Source: Effrenium voratum
Lineage: Eukaryota > Sar > Dinophyceae > Suessiales > Symbiodiniaceae
Assembly: GCA_963377175.1 (NCBI GenBank)
Contig: CAUJNA010001032.1
Coordinates: 20,001 to 84,000, forward strand
Reading direction: 5' to 3'
DNA length: 64,000 nt
In this document: positions 51,545-61,802 of the stretch, piece by piece
Layout: every line of letters starts with the position of its first letter
How positions within the stretch are numbered: the stretch's first letter is position 1
The notes under the pieces: generated by a model
The model's database searches: none
Seen by the model: only the letters and a program-made list of their open reading frames with translations
Told to the model about the DNA's origin: nothing
Made by a program: the position numbers and the translations under genes

Positions 51545-54500
51545 ATGCGCTCGCAGCAGTGTAACAGCGAGTTCGGCCTGTGCTCGGCTCGTTCACAGTG
51601 CGACTCCTGCGGCGCCGAATGCAAGTACCGCAAACAGGATGATTCGAACTGCGCAGGGTGTAGCGACCCGAAACGCTCAGGGTGTAGCGACCCGAAACGC
51701 TCAGGGTGTAGCGACCCAAAACGCTCAGGGTGTAGCGACCCAAAACGCTCAGAGTGTAGCTCCTCGGAATACTTAGAATGTCATGACCCGAAGTGCCGGA
51801 AATCCTGTGCACTGGCGACCATGTTGCAGGAACGCGAAGATCGTCGAAGAAGTTATGCGTTGGTTTGTGTTTTTAGCGGGCGCTCCACAACGCTGTCACG
51901 TTGGCAGGAGTGGGCTATTCCATACTTGGGCAATTTGCCGCATATCTACTACTTGCAAAACAGTCACATTATCCACGTTTTGCAAGTACTTAATGATATA
52001 ATTTATGTATATTCGCCAGATGAAGGACAACATCTTCGTAGCGCTTGTCGGTACGAACAGCGCGCGGCTGATCTAGGCCACACAGATGCATACATACAAC
52101 AAAACAAGCAATTTGCCACAAACGACTCGACAACGGCGAAGCAGAGCACAAAAGGTATGACTCCGAATGCACATTACGTCCCTCTTCTACGTGTAGCCAA
52201 TTGGAAAATGTGCCGATGGGTAGGTGACCAATTCGTCGAGTTCCAGGCAGCGCGGTCGGCTTCGTGGTCTCCCACGAGCCTGCGTTTGCCAATCGCAACC
52301 TTCGGCAACGAGGCACATTCGTTGCGCTGCAACGGGCCACAGTCACATCTCGCTCCATACTTGAGGGGATTCAGCGGCGGAGAGCCGGCACATTTAGCGA
52401 CGCGCGCCGTGCGCTGTTTTTCGGAGCAGGCAGACGTGCGCTTGTCCTCGCATGCGACAAAGAGTCAAGACAGCGCGATTAAAACAACTGGGATGCGTAA
52501 GCTCCGGCTACCTCGCACGCACGACAGAGGCGGCGGGCCTCCCTCTGCAACAGAGAAGAACGTGTTCCAAAGACTACTGACGCCGGCGCAGCAAGACCTG
52601 TGGCAGGCTCTCCTGCTGTCACACTTGGGAACACAGGAAGCGGTAGCAATGGCGATAGAGAGCGAATGGTCACAAAATTGGTGCTTATTAGACCAACTCG
52701 TAGCGCACGTCACAGAGAAGGAGTACGAGTCCCTTGCGCTGCTCTTCGTCACGATGTTCAAGGACAACACAGCTGCTGCATTCCCCGAGGACAAGGAAAG
52801 AATAGCTTCACTGCAGGAAGAAGGGAAGCTCTTACAAATGGCGAGCCCTCACAACGCAAATAATTGCCTGCTGGATGCTTTGGTGTTGGCCTTGGTCGCA
52901 GAAGGACTTGTGGAAACCGACGTGCATGTGGACATGCAAGCTCGCGCGAGAATCTGCGCAACGTGTCGTCAAACGCTGGTCGCCGCCGGGGCCGAAGAGG
53001 CCGCAGCTTGCGAAGGTATCTTCCCTTTCTTGGACGCTCAGGAGCATAGTCACATTGTGCTTCCAGAGCTATACCGCATGCTGAACCCAAACGCTAAAGT
53101 GCGACCTAACTTCGAGATTCGCGTCTATACCCGCTTCGACTCAGAGGACGTCAGGCCGGAAGAACACGGCATATTCGTGCGAGGCTCGGCAGGAGCAAGC
53201 AATCCGTCAAGGATATTATGTCTCTACAACCACACATCTGCCAACTTTCGCGGGTTTCACTTCGATGCTTTGGTGTCGCCGCTGGGCACGGACCAGCTAC
53301 AGAACAGAACTGCAGCGTCGAAGTCGGGGTTCACGCAAGAAGCAGTGAAGTGCGGCAGCGCCTCTTTGCGGAGAAGCAGTGCAGAGTTGGCTCAGCGCGA
53401 AGGAACTGCAAGCGGAGAAACGGCAGCTCTGCTGCAAGCGAAAGAACCGGAAGGTGTGTCAGAAGAAGCTGCGAACACGAGCAGCGCAAGCGCGGTGTCA
53501 CTGTGTGGCCTGGCTGCGACGGTGGCCCCAAAAAGGACAGAGAAGATGCATCTGGAAGAATTCATGAAGGCACGAGTGGGCTTAGACGTGACCTTTGCAG
53601 ACGAAGAGGTAGCGCGACTGGTCGACGCAGCAAGAAACAAACATGTTGGCAGGATAGCTGCTAAGTTTGCGGAAGTGGCGGAGGAATACACATGCGAAGA
53701 AGTGGGACACGCGGAAGTCAGTGCACTGGCTCGGCTATGGATTAACGAGTGCTCAGAGGAAGCACACCTGCGCCAAGCGACAATCGGCACGGAGCAGATA
53801 CCTCCGCTAAATGCTATTATGTCGGACAGCGCAACCAGCAAAAAACCAAATGCCGAAGAAGATGTAGCGCTGAGAACAGCTGGCGAGTCGCCAGTCGGCA
53901 CTAGCAGCAAGCAAGACAAACAAACAGACGCAGCGACAGTCGCAGGCACAAAGCGTCGACGTCTCTATGGGAAGCAGTCGGATCCAAATACAACCCGTGC
54001 GCCAACAACAGCTGTCGCGGATGCTAGGGAAAATTTGGGCGACGACTGCTTTTACTTGAGTTGCCTGCCAGCCTCGGAGAGTAGTGATCCGCGTGCGGAG
54101 AAGGAAGCACTGGCAGAAGCCATAGCTGACCAGCTGAGCGCGCGACCGACCCTACCCAATCGCTATCAGTGGATTGCAGAAGAGAGCAAGCATGCTATGG
54201 ACTTGCCAGATGTACATTGTGCGTTCGCAACGTGCAGTTTCGAAACCGATTCGATGGACAGCTTGCTGGAGCATCTGAGCGCGGAGCATGAAGCGTGGTT
54301 GGCCACATTGGCAGCGCAGCTCCCGCCTTGTGCAGAAGATCCAAAGAGCATCATGGCAGCCTATCGTCTGGGGCTGAGCCACAAGTGTCAAAGGGAAGCG
54401 CCGTTTGCGCACGTTTCCCTGGACCGACGAGCCTTGCGGAACTACCGCGCTGCCATGGACAGCACGGACATGGCCGAGCTTATTTGCCTTATTTGCGCGC

Positions 54501-57500
54501 GACGCTACGCGCACAATCCATCCGTAAAGCAGAATCAGATTCGCTGGCGCCAACTTCTGCGGGAAGATAAAGTCTTGAACTGCACAGAAGCTGAAGCGAA
54601 GATCATCTTTGGAAAGGCCCAATACTGCGAGAAGTTTCTCGCAGAGCACACACATGAGGTGCAAGCCAAGATGCGCCGAGAGCTAGACGTCTGGACTTTG
54701 CAGGTCTGCTTGTTTGACCACGCCTTCGAGCTACTTTGCTGTCCAGAAGACAAGGCATGCGTCAAAAACTGTCCGCCGAACGTGTGTTGCTCGTGGTGCA
54801 GAGCACCAGTGTGCGCAACTTGCTTTTCTGCCATCAGCCAAAAAAAGATTCGACCTGTAGAGGCGCTGAGCAACGACATGATGGTCTTCTACGCTCCGCG
54901 AGAAATCTACGAACACGAAGCCACATTTATGGAGCTGCTGTGTGCAAGCCCATGCTTAACGAGCATGGTATGCTTTAGTTTGGAGAAAAAACTTAGGAGT
55001 CAGCGAGCACTAGACGAGGATGCTTTCATGAATCGTCACCGCCTGGCCGCGCGAGGAAATGCAACAACCTTCCCTTTGCCATGGGAGCAACTGCTGCAAT
55101 ATTTACACCAAGCAGAGGCAGACGGCCCAGGTGCAAGACCAGCGTTGCCGCGGCTGGGCAGTGACTTGCGCGACTTCGTCTCAGTAATATTGAAGACTTC
55201 CGGCGAAGGAGCGGATGACACGACGTTGACACGCTTCATCCACCAGGCGTGCGTCCGCAGACATGTGGTAGTCGCCCTGATCGAAGGCGCAATCGACCGC
55301 GAACATCGCGCGTACACCCACTTGAACAAGATTGACGTTCGCGCGCGCGCCGAAGCCCTGCCCACAAATGGGGTCCCAGAAGAGCTCGTGGCACTACTCA
55401 GTCACGACAACGACCTGGAGCGAATTCAGCGCCAAAAAGCTGCAACGCCGGTGCGCGGCCACATGCCGCTCGCGGAAGTCGCGGAGGAGCTGGGTGCCAG
55501 CTGCAAGCCAAACGCGGTGGTGAACGAGCGAACGAGTCTAGGGTACGGCGATGCAGACGCTAGCGCAAAAGCAAATCTCTTGCGCCTAGCAGAAGCAGCA
55601 GACGCTGGCCGGCTGGATCGCGTTCGAGTCACGACTGGGCAAGAACTTGTCGACCAGTTCGAACCTTGGTACTTCGGGGTGGCCTTTGCCTTCCTGTTCA
55701 AGTATTGTACTGGAATGCCAGACCCGCCGGAGTGGAGCAACAAGGCACGGTGGCGCCGACAAAGCTCGGACCCACACGTATCCCTGGCCTCGTGGACACG
55801 AGCCATGGCGAGACGCGTTGAAGCGCAGCTGAGCCGAGACTGGACCTTTGGGTTCGCAAGTTGGAACCTACTGTTTCGCTCCGCAGTCAACCTAGCACGA
55901 ACAGTTGATGCGTACGACAAACCTGTCTTCGACGAAAGGGACGGGAAGTGGAAACAGCTGTCAGCAGAAGATATCGAGCATGGCGCCCTGCAGCTGGTCG
56001 GCGGACTTGTTGGAAGTTACACGGATTCAGCTGGACGCAAGAAGCAAGTGCAAGGAGATGTGAGCAAGCTACCATTTGTGCCCGGTCTCGGCCCGGCGGC
56101 GCGCAAGCTGCTGCGTAATCTGCAGCATGCCACGCGCATCCTTCCCGGCACGCAAGACGCGCGACGCATCATGCGCTTCGAAATTCAGGCTATGCGCATT
56201 CGCTACGGAGTGCCACTTTTTGTCACGTTCTCGCCCGACGAGGCGCACCAACTCGTGTACGTGCGAATGGCCCGCGTGCGAGAAACAGACCCGGTGCGCA
56301 TCACGCCGCTGTACAAAGACTGCGATGCCGGCAGCCGGGAGTGGCCGCCTCTCGACGCGTGCGTGGCAGTGGATGTAGAGACCCTGCGCCGTCAGGTACC
56401 TAATTGGGACCAGCGACGAGCCGTCTTGGCACGCGACCCGCTGGCGTGTGTCGACGGCTTTCGAGTTCTAGTGCAACTCACCCTCCAGCACCTGTTTGGC
56501 CTGAATGTATGCGCAGCCTGTCCCCGCTGCAACGCGTGCGAGCCAATGCGACCTTGTCAGGACGTGTTTGGCAGCAGCGCCACATGCAGCGGCGGTGTCT
56601 TTGGTCGAATGGACGCAGCTTACTTGACATTTGAGACCCAAAAGTCCAGCGGCTCGCAGCATGCGCACGGCCAGTGCTTCGTGCAATGCCTGCACCAGCA
56701 CACTCCGCTGGAGAAAATCTTTCGCCTACCGGCCTCGCGCGCGGAAGAGCTTCGCGACGACTACCTGCGATACAACGCCCACGTGGCCTACGCGACGTAC
56801 TCCAAAGCTCCCAGTGCAGTGGCGGCGATGCTCGAACGCGCGGTGGCCTGCTGGCCAGAGCACAAAGACAACCCAGACATGATTGACGCGCCAGGGTATC
56901 AAAGAGCACGAGCAGAAGAGATGCATATGCTGGACGAAGAAGCCGAAGCAACCGCATGGTGCCAAACTTACTTGGACGAGGACGTCGGAAAATTACAAAC
57001 CTTGAAGCAGCACCATGTGCACAACTGGGACGCAGACACGCAAGAGTTCAAGCCCTTGACGGGCTGCCAACGACAGGACAGACCCAACGAATGCAAAAGT
57101 GCCTTTCCAAGGACAGCTTGGCTGCGGGAAGACGCAGCCGTGCTGTGTCCGTGTCTGCTGAAGGCACACGAGATGGAGGGAAGTGGACGCAAAAACCGCC
57201 TGGCGTCCTTGCACGGACCCTATTCGCACAAGTGGCTGAATCCTTGCCACCCGGCAATGCTTGCCGCGCTCCGTGGCTGCAATGTAGATGTGCAAGTCCC
57301 TTATCGGTTGCCGTTCAAGTGTCGCAACTGTGGTGACGAACTAAGCCCATTGCAGAGACGCAACATTATAGAAGCAGCGCAGCGGGCGCAGGATGCCCAG
57401 ACTGGTTACTGCGCAGACTACTGTGCGAAGTGTCAACCTATGGCTTTCCACGAAATCAATGAGTTCCGCAAAGGCCACATTGCGCTGCACAAGCAGCTGG

Positions 57501-60500
57501 CAGGCGCCGGCGTCGAGCGGCTCGGCAAGAGGCACACCGGTCGGTTCTTGAGCGATGCCTACTGCAAGGGCATTGTGCGAGGACAGGTCGAGTGCTGTAA
57601 CTTGCGTGCGAATCATGTCGAAGACGCGTTTGTCGCGAGTGAGCGCTTCAGCACAACCAACTTTGTGAGTTTTCCAGGTAGGGAGTTTCTAAATATGGTG
57701 CAGCAGGCGTGTGGCGACCTAGGCGACGAAGCGACCAGGCTGGGAACCCGCGCCACGGCCCGCGGGCGGCGTCCGACGCACCTCCGCGATTTGGACGTTG
57801 CGCAAGCCTACGGACTGCGACCGCGAAGCGCCGATCTATGGCATGCATCCCCATACGAGTTCGTCATGTGTTGGGAGATGGTCGCAACGCGCGTGCCGTA
57901 CACTTGGCAGGCGTGGCAAGCACTTCCAGCAGACGCGTGGGATGTCAACCTGACAGCCGCTGGCGCCAAGAAACTTGAAAACGCCAACAAAATAGTGCAC
58001 TTGAAGCCCGGCGCAGACTACATTAACAAGTTCAACTCGAAGCCGAGCTGCGAGTACTTCACCAACTCCGTGGCCACAGCAGCCTTACAGCACGCGTGGT
58101 ATTTCAAACGTCGACGTCGCCCGCAGTGCCCACGCTTCGACGCCGCGCCACGTCCGCGACACGGACCAGAGAGCGCGGAATACAACGCAGCTCTCTGCTC
58201 GGCGTATTTTCGTCCTTGGACACTGCAGAAGCACTGGAGCACAACGCAAGTGCCACTCGCAAGCTCGCTGAAGAGCGGGGACAGATCGTGGGACGAAGCC
58301 TTGCGGCAATGGCTACGCGGCATCAGCTGTGAGGAAACCATGCGCCACGTAGGCAATTTTCTTTCTGTGCATCGCGTCCGTCCCAGCGAAGAAGCAGCCG
58401 AAAACAGTGATGACGACGACGTTGACATGCCACTAGATCTTAGCGTAGAACACTTTCGCCAAGCCTTAGAGCCACCCGCACGGGAGGTCGCCGCCGGCAC
58501 GAAACGCAAGCAAGCGTCCGAAGAGTGCACCGACGCCGCGTGCGAGCGGGCAAATGCCACCTGGGCAAGTTGCGAAGAAACGCCATCCGACGTCAGAAAT
58601 CCCTTTGCACACAGCGACGCAAAGCAGCTACTGAAGGCAGCGCGTCAAAAACGCCAAAAACTCACTTGCGTCAGCGCAGCTGCCGATCAAATACGAGCGC
58701 CCAACGTGAGCACGAGAGAACCCAGCAACCGCGCGAAGAAAGTGAGGGCTTGGCTTGCAGAAGTTGCGCAGCGACAAGACTCGTCCGGCAAGGCGTTCTT
58801 GAACCCAGAACAACTAGACTTTGTTCGTACGATTGCGGCACGAGTCATAGAAGAAGAAAACACGGGCGAAGCCGAGAACTTGCGGCAGAGGACAGCAACC
58901 GAGCCGTTGCGGTGGGCTCTGCACGGAGGCCCAGGCACAGGAAAATCGCACGTGCTGAGACTGATCCGCACAGAACTGTTTGATGGCGTCTTGCAATGGC
59001 AACAAGGAATACAATACAAAGTAGTCGCTTTGCAGGCGGTCATGGCCGAGCAGCTAGAGGGTGACACAATTCACCACGCAGTTGGCCTGAACAAGCGCGG
59101 AGAGGAGACGGGTATCGGCTTCAAGCGCCTAGCAGAACTGACCGCCGCAGCGACGCAGTGGCGATGGCTGTTGCTGGACGAGTTGAGCATGGTCAGCGCA
59201 GAGCTGCTCGCGCGCCTGGAACTCCGCTGTCGGGAGCTAGTCCGAGATGCCTCGCGACAGAAGTACGCCGCAGGGTGCACAACAGCACGACCCTTCGGGG
59301 GATTAAATGTCATTCTCTCGGGGGATTGGTGGCAGCTCGCGCCACCGCGCGGCACCTTCCTGGGAGCCATCCCGGCTCAGATGCTGCGCAGCCAAGGTGT
59401 GAGCACGAAGCTACCGCACGCGGCCTACGGCCAGCAGTTGATCTGGGGCGGGCCGAAAAACGGCATCCAAGGGGTTACAGAACTCGTCACGTGCGAGCGC
59501 ACACAGGACGAGTGGCTACGAGAGGTGCAGGAAGAGTTCCGACACGGAAAGCTCTCGCCGTCAACGCACGCGTTCCTGCACGGGGTGCCGACGTCGGTCC
59601 CCGGCAGCTGGCAAGGAGGACGCGCTGCTTGCGGCAAGGAAAGCTGTAGCAAACTAGTAGCACAGCACGCAGACCCGACGCGCATCCTGCGGGAAGAATG
59701 CGACAAGTGTCGCGAAGAGCGACGCTCCAAAGCACTCGTCGCTATGACAGAGAACGATCAACGTTTCGAAACAGAATTCCAGGAGGCGACCTGTATTTTC
59801 GCCACCAACAACGTGAAGTACCACGTGAACCGCAAGCGCGCGCGAAAATTCGCAGCTCGGGCGCGGCAGAGACTCTACTACGCAATCGCAGAGGACCGCG
59901 CCTCGGCCGAGGTTCTAGCAGAAAAACCTCGTTTGGACGAAGACAAGGTGACCTGGCTGCAACGGCATGATCGCGAGTCTGGGGACCTCTACGGCACATT
60001 GCCGCTGTGCGTTGGCATGCCCGTAGCTGCCACGGACCACTTGGATCGAGAGAGGGGCGTGCTGCGTGGATGTTCCGGACGAGTTTGCGGCTGGACACAC
60101 GACATCGCCACCGCGGAGCCCAGCAAACAGGACGGAGAGGTGCGTTTCTGGACGAAACTGCCGGCTGCAGTGTATGTGCGCTTCAAGACAAAGCGACAGT
60201 GGCGTATTCAAGGACTCGGGGACGATTGCGTCCTCCCAGTGGCGCCTGTCCGTAGCGTCTGGCACCTGGATCACCGCCGAAAATATCCGAAACTGAAAGT
60301 GTCACGGAGACAGCTTCCACTATGTCCACATTTCGCGATCACTGCGCACGCAGGGCAAGGCCTCACTATGCGAGAAGGCGCCATCGCAGACATCGCGATT
60401 CAAGCGGGCGACGACCCCTTGACATGTTACGTCGCCGTGACGCGCGTGGAAGGTCGAGCACGCCTGCTCATATTTCGTCCCTTTGCCCTGGCGCCGTTCC

Positions 60501-61237
60501 AGCGCGGGGAAGATGTGGGGCGAAACCTGTTGCTTCGAGTATGGAGAGGAGAGGCGATAGACTGGGAGAAGATCCGACAAGAGCACATCATCGAGAAGCC
60601 ATGCAGCGAGTGCCGGGAATGCAAAGAGCCACGTGGTTACACGGCGGGGCAATGGAAGCGCGAGGATACAAGCCGCATCTGTAAAGAATGTGTAGGCAGG
60701 CACGAGCAGAGCGGTCATCCGTGGCAGTGCTGTGTTTGCCACAATTGGCTGCCCACGGCCGCCTTCCATAGCAAATGGAGAAGCAACGGAGCAGCACTAC
60801 GACGTGTGTGTCTCAACTGCAAGGACACGAAACGATGCACTATCTGCGGAGAAGTAAAGGAGGAAGCAGACTTCAGCGCGGCTGCATGGCACACAAAACA
60901 TCTTCCCCGGCGTGCGTGCAAGACATGCAGCAAGAAAGAACGAGGCCATTGGAAATGCGCAAGCTGCGCCACTTCACACCCAAAGCGATGCTTTTCGCGA
61001 TACGCGCGAAAGCGACGCGGCGTCCGGGACGGCAAACAAACGTGCGATATGTGTCTGGCGGAGCGTGACTTGAAGCGAGCGGCCGAAAGAAGTCGAGAGC
61101 GACTCGCAAGAACACGGGCGAAACGAAAGCGGAGAATCCTAGCAGAGGTTTGGCGTCTGGTAGGAGAAATGCGAGGAGCACCACCAAGCAGCAGCAGTGG
61201 CAGCAACTGTAGCAAAGGCGCCAATAGCTATCCGTGA
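51545..61237 (+). CDS. Helitron-type replicase: OTU, HUH Rep and PIF1 helicase in one 3230-aa ORF
   Basis: A single uninterrupted frame starts at the ATG at 51545 and ends in TGA. In order: four to five copies of an 8-residue Cys repeat (residues ~38-70); an OTU-like cysteine protease (NNC, Cys441, and GFHFD, His572); a C2H2-like finger (Cys892 onward); a Cys-rich cluster (~1064-1100); a Helitron Rep domain with FVTFSP (1559-1564), HUH (HAH 1706-1708) and two tyrosines (Y1955, Y1959, K1962 in YCADYCAK); a PIF1-type helicase with Walker A GGPGTGKS (2461-2468), LLLDE (2542-2546), GDWWQLAPP (2593 on), AHAGQG (2934 on) and YVAVTR (to 2967); and a C-terminal array of CxxC modules (3020 to ~3190) resembling repeated Stc1-type fingers. 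Helitron proteins nick and replicate their element by rolling circle, and OTU domains are known in the Helentron/Helitron2 branch. The protein is longer than typical. All key motifs are intact, so the copy may be active. Element ends were not identified. Confidence 0.88.
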   Translation: MRSQQCNSEFGLCSARSQCDSCGAECKYRKQDDSNCAGCSDPKRSGCSDPKRSGCSDPKRSGCSDPKRSECSSSEYLECHDPKCRKSCALATMLQEREDRRRSYALVCVFSGRSTTLSRWQEWAIPYLGNLPHIYYLQNSHIIHVLQVLNDIIYVYSPDEGQHLRSACRYEQRAADLGHTDAYIQQNKQFATNDSTTAKQSTKGMTPNAHYVPLLRVANWKMCRWVGDQFVEFQAARSASWSPTSLRLPIATFGNEAHSLRCNGPQSHLAPYLRGFSGGEPAHLATRAVRCFSEQADVRLSSHATKSQDSAIKTTGMRKLRLPRTHDRGGGPPSATEKNVFQRLLTPAQQDLWQALLLSHLGTQEAVAMAIESEWSQNWCLLDQLVAHVTEKEYESLALLFVTMFKDNTAAAFPEDKERIASLQEEGKLLQMASPHNANNCLLDALVLALVAEGLVETDVHVDMQARARICATCRQTLVAAGAEEAAACEGIFPFLDAQEHSHIVLPELYRMLNPNAKVRPNFEIRVYTRFDSEDVRPEEHGIFVRGSAGASNPSRILCLYNHTSANFRGFHFDALVSPLGTDQLQNRTAASKSGFTQEAVKCGSASLRRSSAELAQREGTASGETAALLQAKEPEGVSEEAANTSSASAVSLCGLAATVAPKRTEKMHLEEFMKARVGLDVTFADEEVARLVDAARNKHVGRIAAKFAEVAEEYTCEEVGHAEVSALARLWINECSEEAHLRQATIGTEQIPPLNAIMSDSATSKKPNAEEDVALRTAGESPVGTSSKQDKQTDAATVAGTKRRRLYGKQSDPNTTRAPTTAVADARENLGDDCFYLSCLPASESSDPRAEKEALAEAIADQLSARPTLPNRYQWIAEESKHAMDLPDVHCAFATCSFETDSMDSLLEHLSAEHEAWLATLAAQLPPCAEDPKSIMAAYRLGLSHKCQREAPFAHVSLDRRALRNYRAAMDSTDMAELICLICARRYAHNPSVKQNQIRWRQLLREDKVLNCTEAEAKIIFGKAQYCEKFLAEHTHEVQAKMRRELDVWTLQVCLFDHAFELLCCPEDKACVKNCPPNVCCSWCRAPVCATCFSAISQKKIRPVEALSNDMMVFYAPREIYEHEATFMELLCASPCLTSMVCFSLEKKLRSQRALDEDAFMNRHRLAARGNATTFPLPWEQLLQYLHQAEADGPGARPALPRLGSDLRDFVSVILKTSGEGADDTTLTRFIHQACVRRHVVVALIEGAIDREHRAYTHLNKIDVRARAEALPTNGVPEELVALLSHDNDLERIQRQKAATPVRGHMPLAEVAEELGASCKPNAVVNERTSLGYGDADASAKANLLRLAEAADAGRLDRVRVTTGQELVDQFEPWYFGVAFAFLFKYCTGMPDPPEWSNKARWRRQSSDPHVSLASWTRAMARRVEAQLSRDWTFGFASWNLLFRSAVNLARTVDAYDKPVFDERDGKWKQLSAEDIEHGALQLVGGLVGSYTDSAGRKKQVQGDVSKLPFVPGLGPAARKLLRNLQHATRILPGTQDARRIMRFEIQAMRIRYGVPLFVTFSPDEAHQLVYVRMARVRETDPVRITPLYKDCDAGSREWPPLDACVAVDVETLRRQVPNWDQRRAVLARDPLACVDGFRVLVQLTLQHLFGLNVCAACPRCNACEPMRPCQDVFGSSATCSGGVFGRMDAAYLTFETQKSSGSQHAHGQCFVQCLHQHTPLEKIFRLPASRAEELRDDYLRYNAHVAYATYSKAPSAVAAMLERAVACWPEHKDNPDMIDAPGYQRARAEEMHMLDEEAEATAWCQTYLDEDVGKLQTLKQHHVHNWDADTQEFKPLTGCQRQDRPNECKSAFPRTAWLREDAAVLCPCLLKAHEMEGSGRKNRLASLHGPYSHKWLNPCHPAMLAALRGCNVDVQVPYRLPFKCRNCGDELSPLQRRNIIEAAQRAQDAQTGYCADYCAKCQPMAFHEINEFRKGHIALHKQLAGAGVERLGKRHTGRFLSDAYCKGIVRGQVECCNLRANHVEDAFVASERFSTTNFVSFPGREFLNMVQQACGDLGDEATRLGTRATARGRRPTHLRDLDVAQAYGLRPRSADLWHASPYEFVMCWEMVATRVPYTWQAWQALPADAWDVNLTAAGAKKLENANKIVHLKPGADYINKFNSKPSCEYFTNSVATAALQHAWYFKRRRRPQCPRFDAAPRPRHGPESAEYNAALCSAYFRPWTLQKHWSTTQVPLASSLKSGDRSWDEALRQWLRGISCEETMRHVGNFLSVHRVRPSEEAAENSDDDDVDMPLDLSVEHFRQALEPPAREVAAGTKRKQASEECTDAACERANATWASCEETPSDVRNPFAHSDAKQLLKAARQKRQKLTCVSAAADQIRAPNVSTREPSNRAKKVRAWLAEVAQRQDSSGKAFLNPEQLDFVRTIAARVIEEENTGEAENLRQRTATEPLRWALHGGPGTGKSHVLRLIRTELFDGVLQWQQGIQYKVVALQAVMAEQLEGDTIHHAVGLNKRGEETGIGFKRLAELTAAATQWRWLLLDELSMVSAELLARLELRCRELVRDASRQKYAAGCTTARPFGGLNVILSGDWWQLAPPRGTFLGAIPAQMLRSQGVSTKLPHAAYGQQLIWGGPKNGIQGVTELVTCERTQDEWLREVQEEFRHGKLSPSTHAFLHGVPTSVPGSWQGGRAACGKESCSKLVAQHADPTRILREECDKCREERRSKALVAMTENDQRFETEFQEATCIFATNNVKYHVNRKRARKFAARARQRLYYAIAEDRASAEVLAEKPRLDEDKVTWLQRHDRESGDLYGTLPLCVGMPVAATDHLDRERGVLRGCSGRVCGWTHDIATAEPSKQDGEVRFWTKLPAAVYVRFKTKRQWRIQGLGDDCVLPVAPVRSVWHLDHRRKYPKLKVSRRQLPLCPHFAITAHAGQGLTMREGAIADIAIQAGDDPLTCYVAVTRVEGRARLLIFRPFALAPFQRGEDVGRNLLLRVWRGEAIDWEKIRQEHIIEKPCSECRECKEPRGYTAGQWKREDTSRICKECVGRHEQSGHPWQCCVCHNWLPTAAFHSKWRSNGAALRRVCLNCKDTKRCTICGEVKEEADFSAAAWHTKHLPRRACKTCSKKERGHWKCASCATSHPKRCFSRYARKRRGVRDGKQTCDMCLAERDLKRAAERSRERLARTRAKRKRRILAEVWRLVGEMRGAPPSSSSGSNCSKGANSYP
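51656..51751 (+). repeat. 24-bp coding tandem repeat, four copies
   Basis: GGGTGTAGCGACCC(G/A)AAACGCTCA repeated four times, giving GCSDPKRS in the protein. A fifth, decayed unit follows (ECSSSEYL). Confidence 0.9.
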
Positions 61238-61802
61238 CAGACGGCAGGGACATATTCTAATTAGCACCGTGTCGATCACGCATGTTTTACATCGCCAATA
61301 CTCTCTAAGGCACACTTTAAATGTACTGCTCGCCGCAGATTTTGCCCGGTTTGCTTGATGCGGATTTTGCCTGGATTGCTTGCCGCAGATTTTGCCTAGA
61401 TTGCTTGCTCAAACATGCCTCACCCCGTTGAAAATGTACCTCGTTAGGACCAGTATCCTCATATCATCCTGCAGCACGCCTCGAAAGTATCATCGCAGCG
61501 GGGCCGCGATGGGTCCCCTATTGTAGCCAGGATGCGGTGCATTGTTGCTTTGCTTTCGCGCGAAAATGCACCGCTTTTATTGGATGAGGTGTGAACAAGA
61601 ATTGACGGAAATGGTTGGTGATTTCAACGGTCATCATGATAATACGCTTTGATTGGCACGCTTCCATAGAAGGCGCGCCCATTCTGAAGTGATCTTTTTC
61701 TATCCTTAGCTTCGTGCATTTTTGTACTAATCTAATAAAGTGCCGACAATTCTACTGCTGCTTCGAGCATGTGCCGTGACATTGCTTGTCTTTCTTAGCA
61801 GA
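61238..61802. other. Downstream spacer with 27-bp repeats and a repeated CGAAAATGCACC segment
   Basis: No gene. From 61333 to 61412 three ~27-bp units (GCAGATTTTGCC(C/T)(G/A)G(A/T)TTGCTTG). From about 61540 a segment (TTGCTTTGCTTTCGCGCGAAAATGCACC, in two parts) that recurs at about 62890 and 63105. Another CGCCTCGAA motif occurs at 61476. Confidence 0.55.

Noticed and set aside
51545..61237. Cellular PIF1 helicase
   Set aside because: The HUH and double-tyrosine Rep motifs upstream in the same frame, and the OTU domain, are features of Helitron proteins and not of cellular PIF1.
52758..61253. Many open frames of 60-185 residues on both strands within 51.5-61.2 kb
   Set aside because: All lie inside the intact 3230-residue frame and have shadow-like composition.
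61238..61300. Helitron 3' end (hairpin plus CTRR) just after the giant ORF, near TTCTAAT
   Set aside because: CTAA followed by T is present but no convincing stem precedes it. The element ends cannot be set from one copy.
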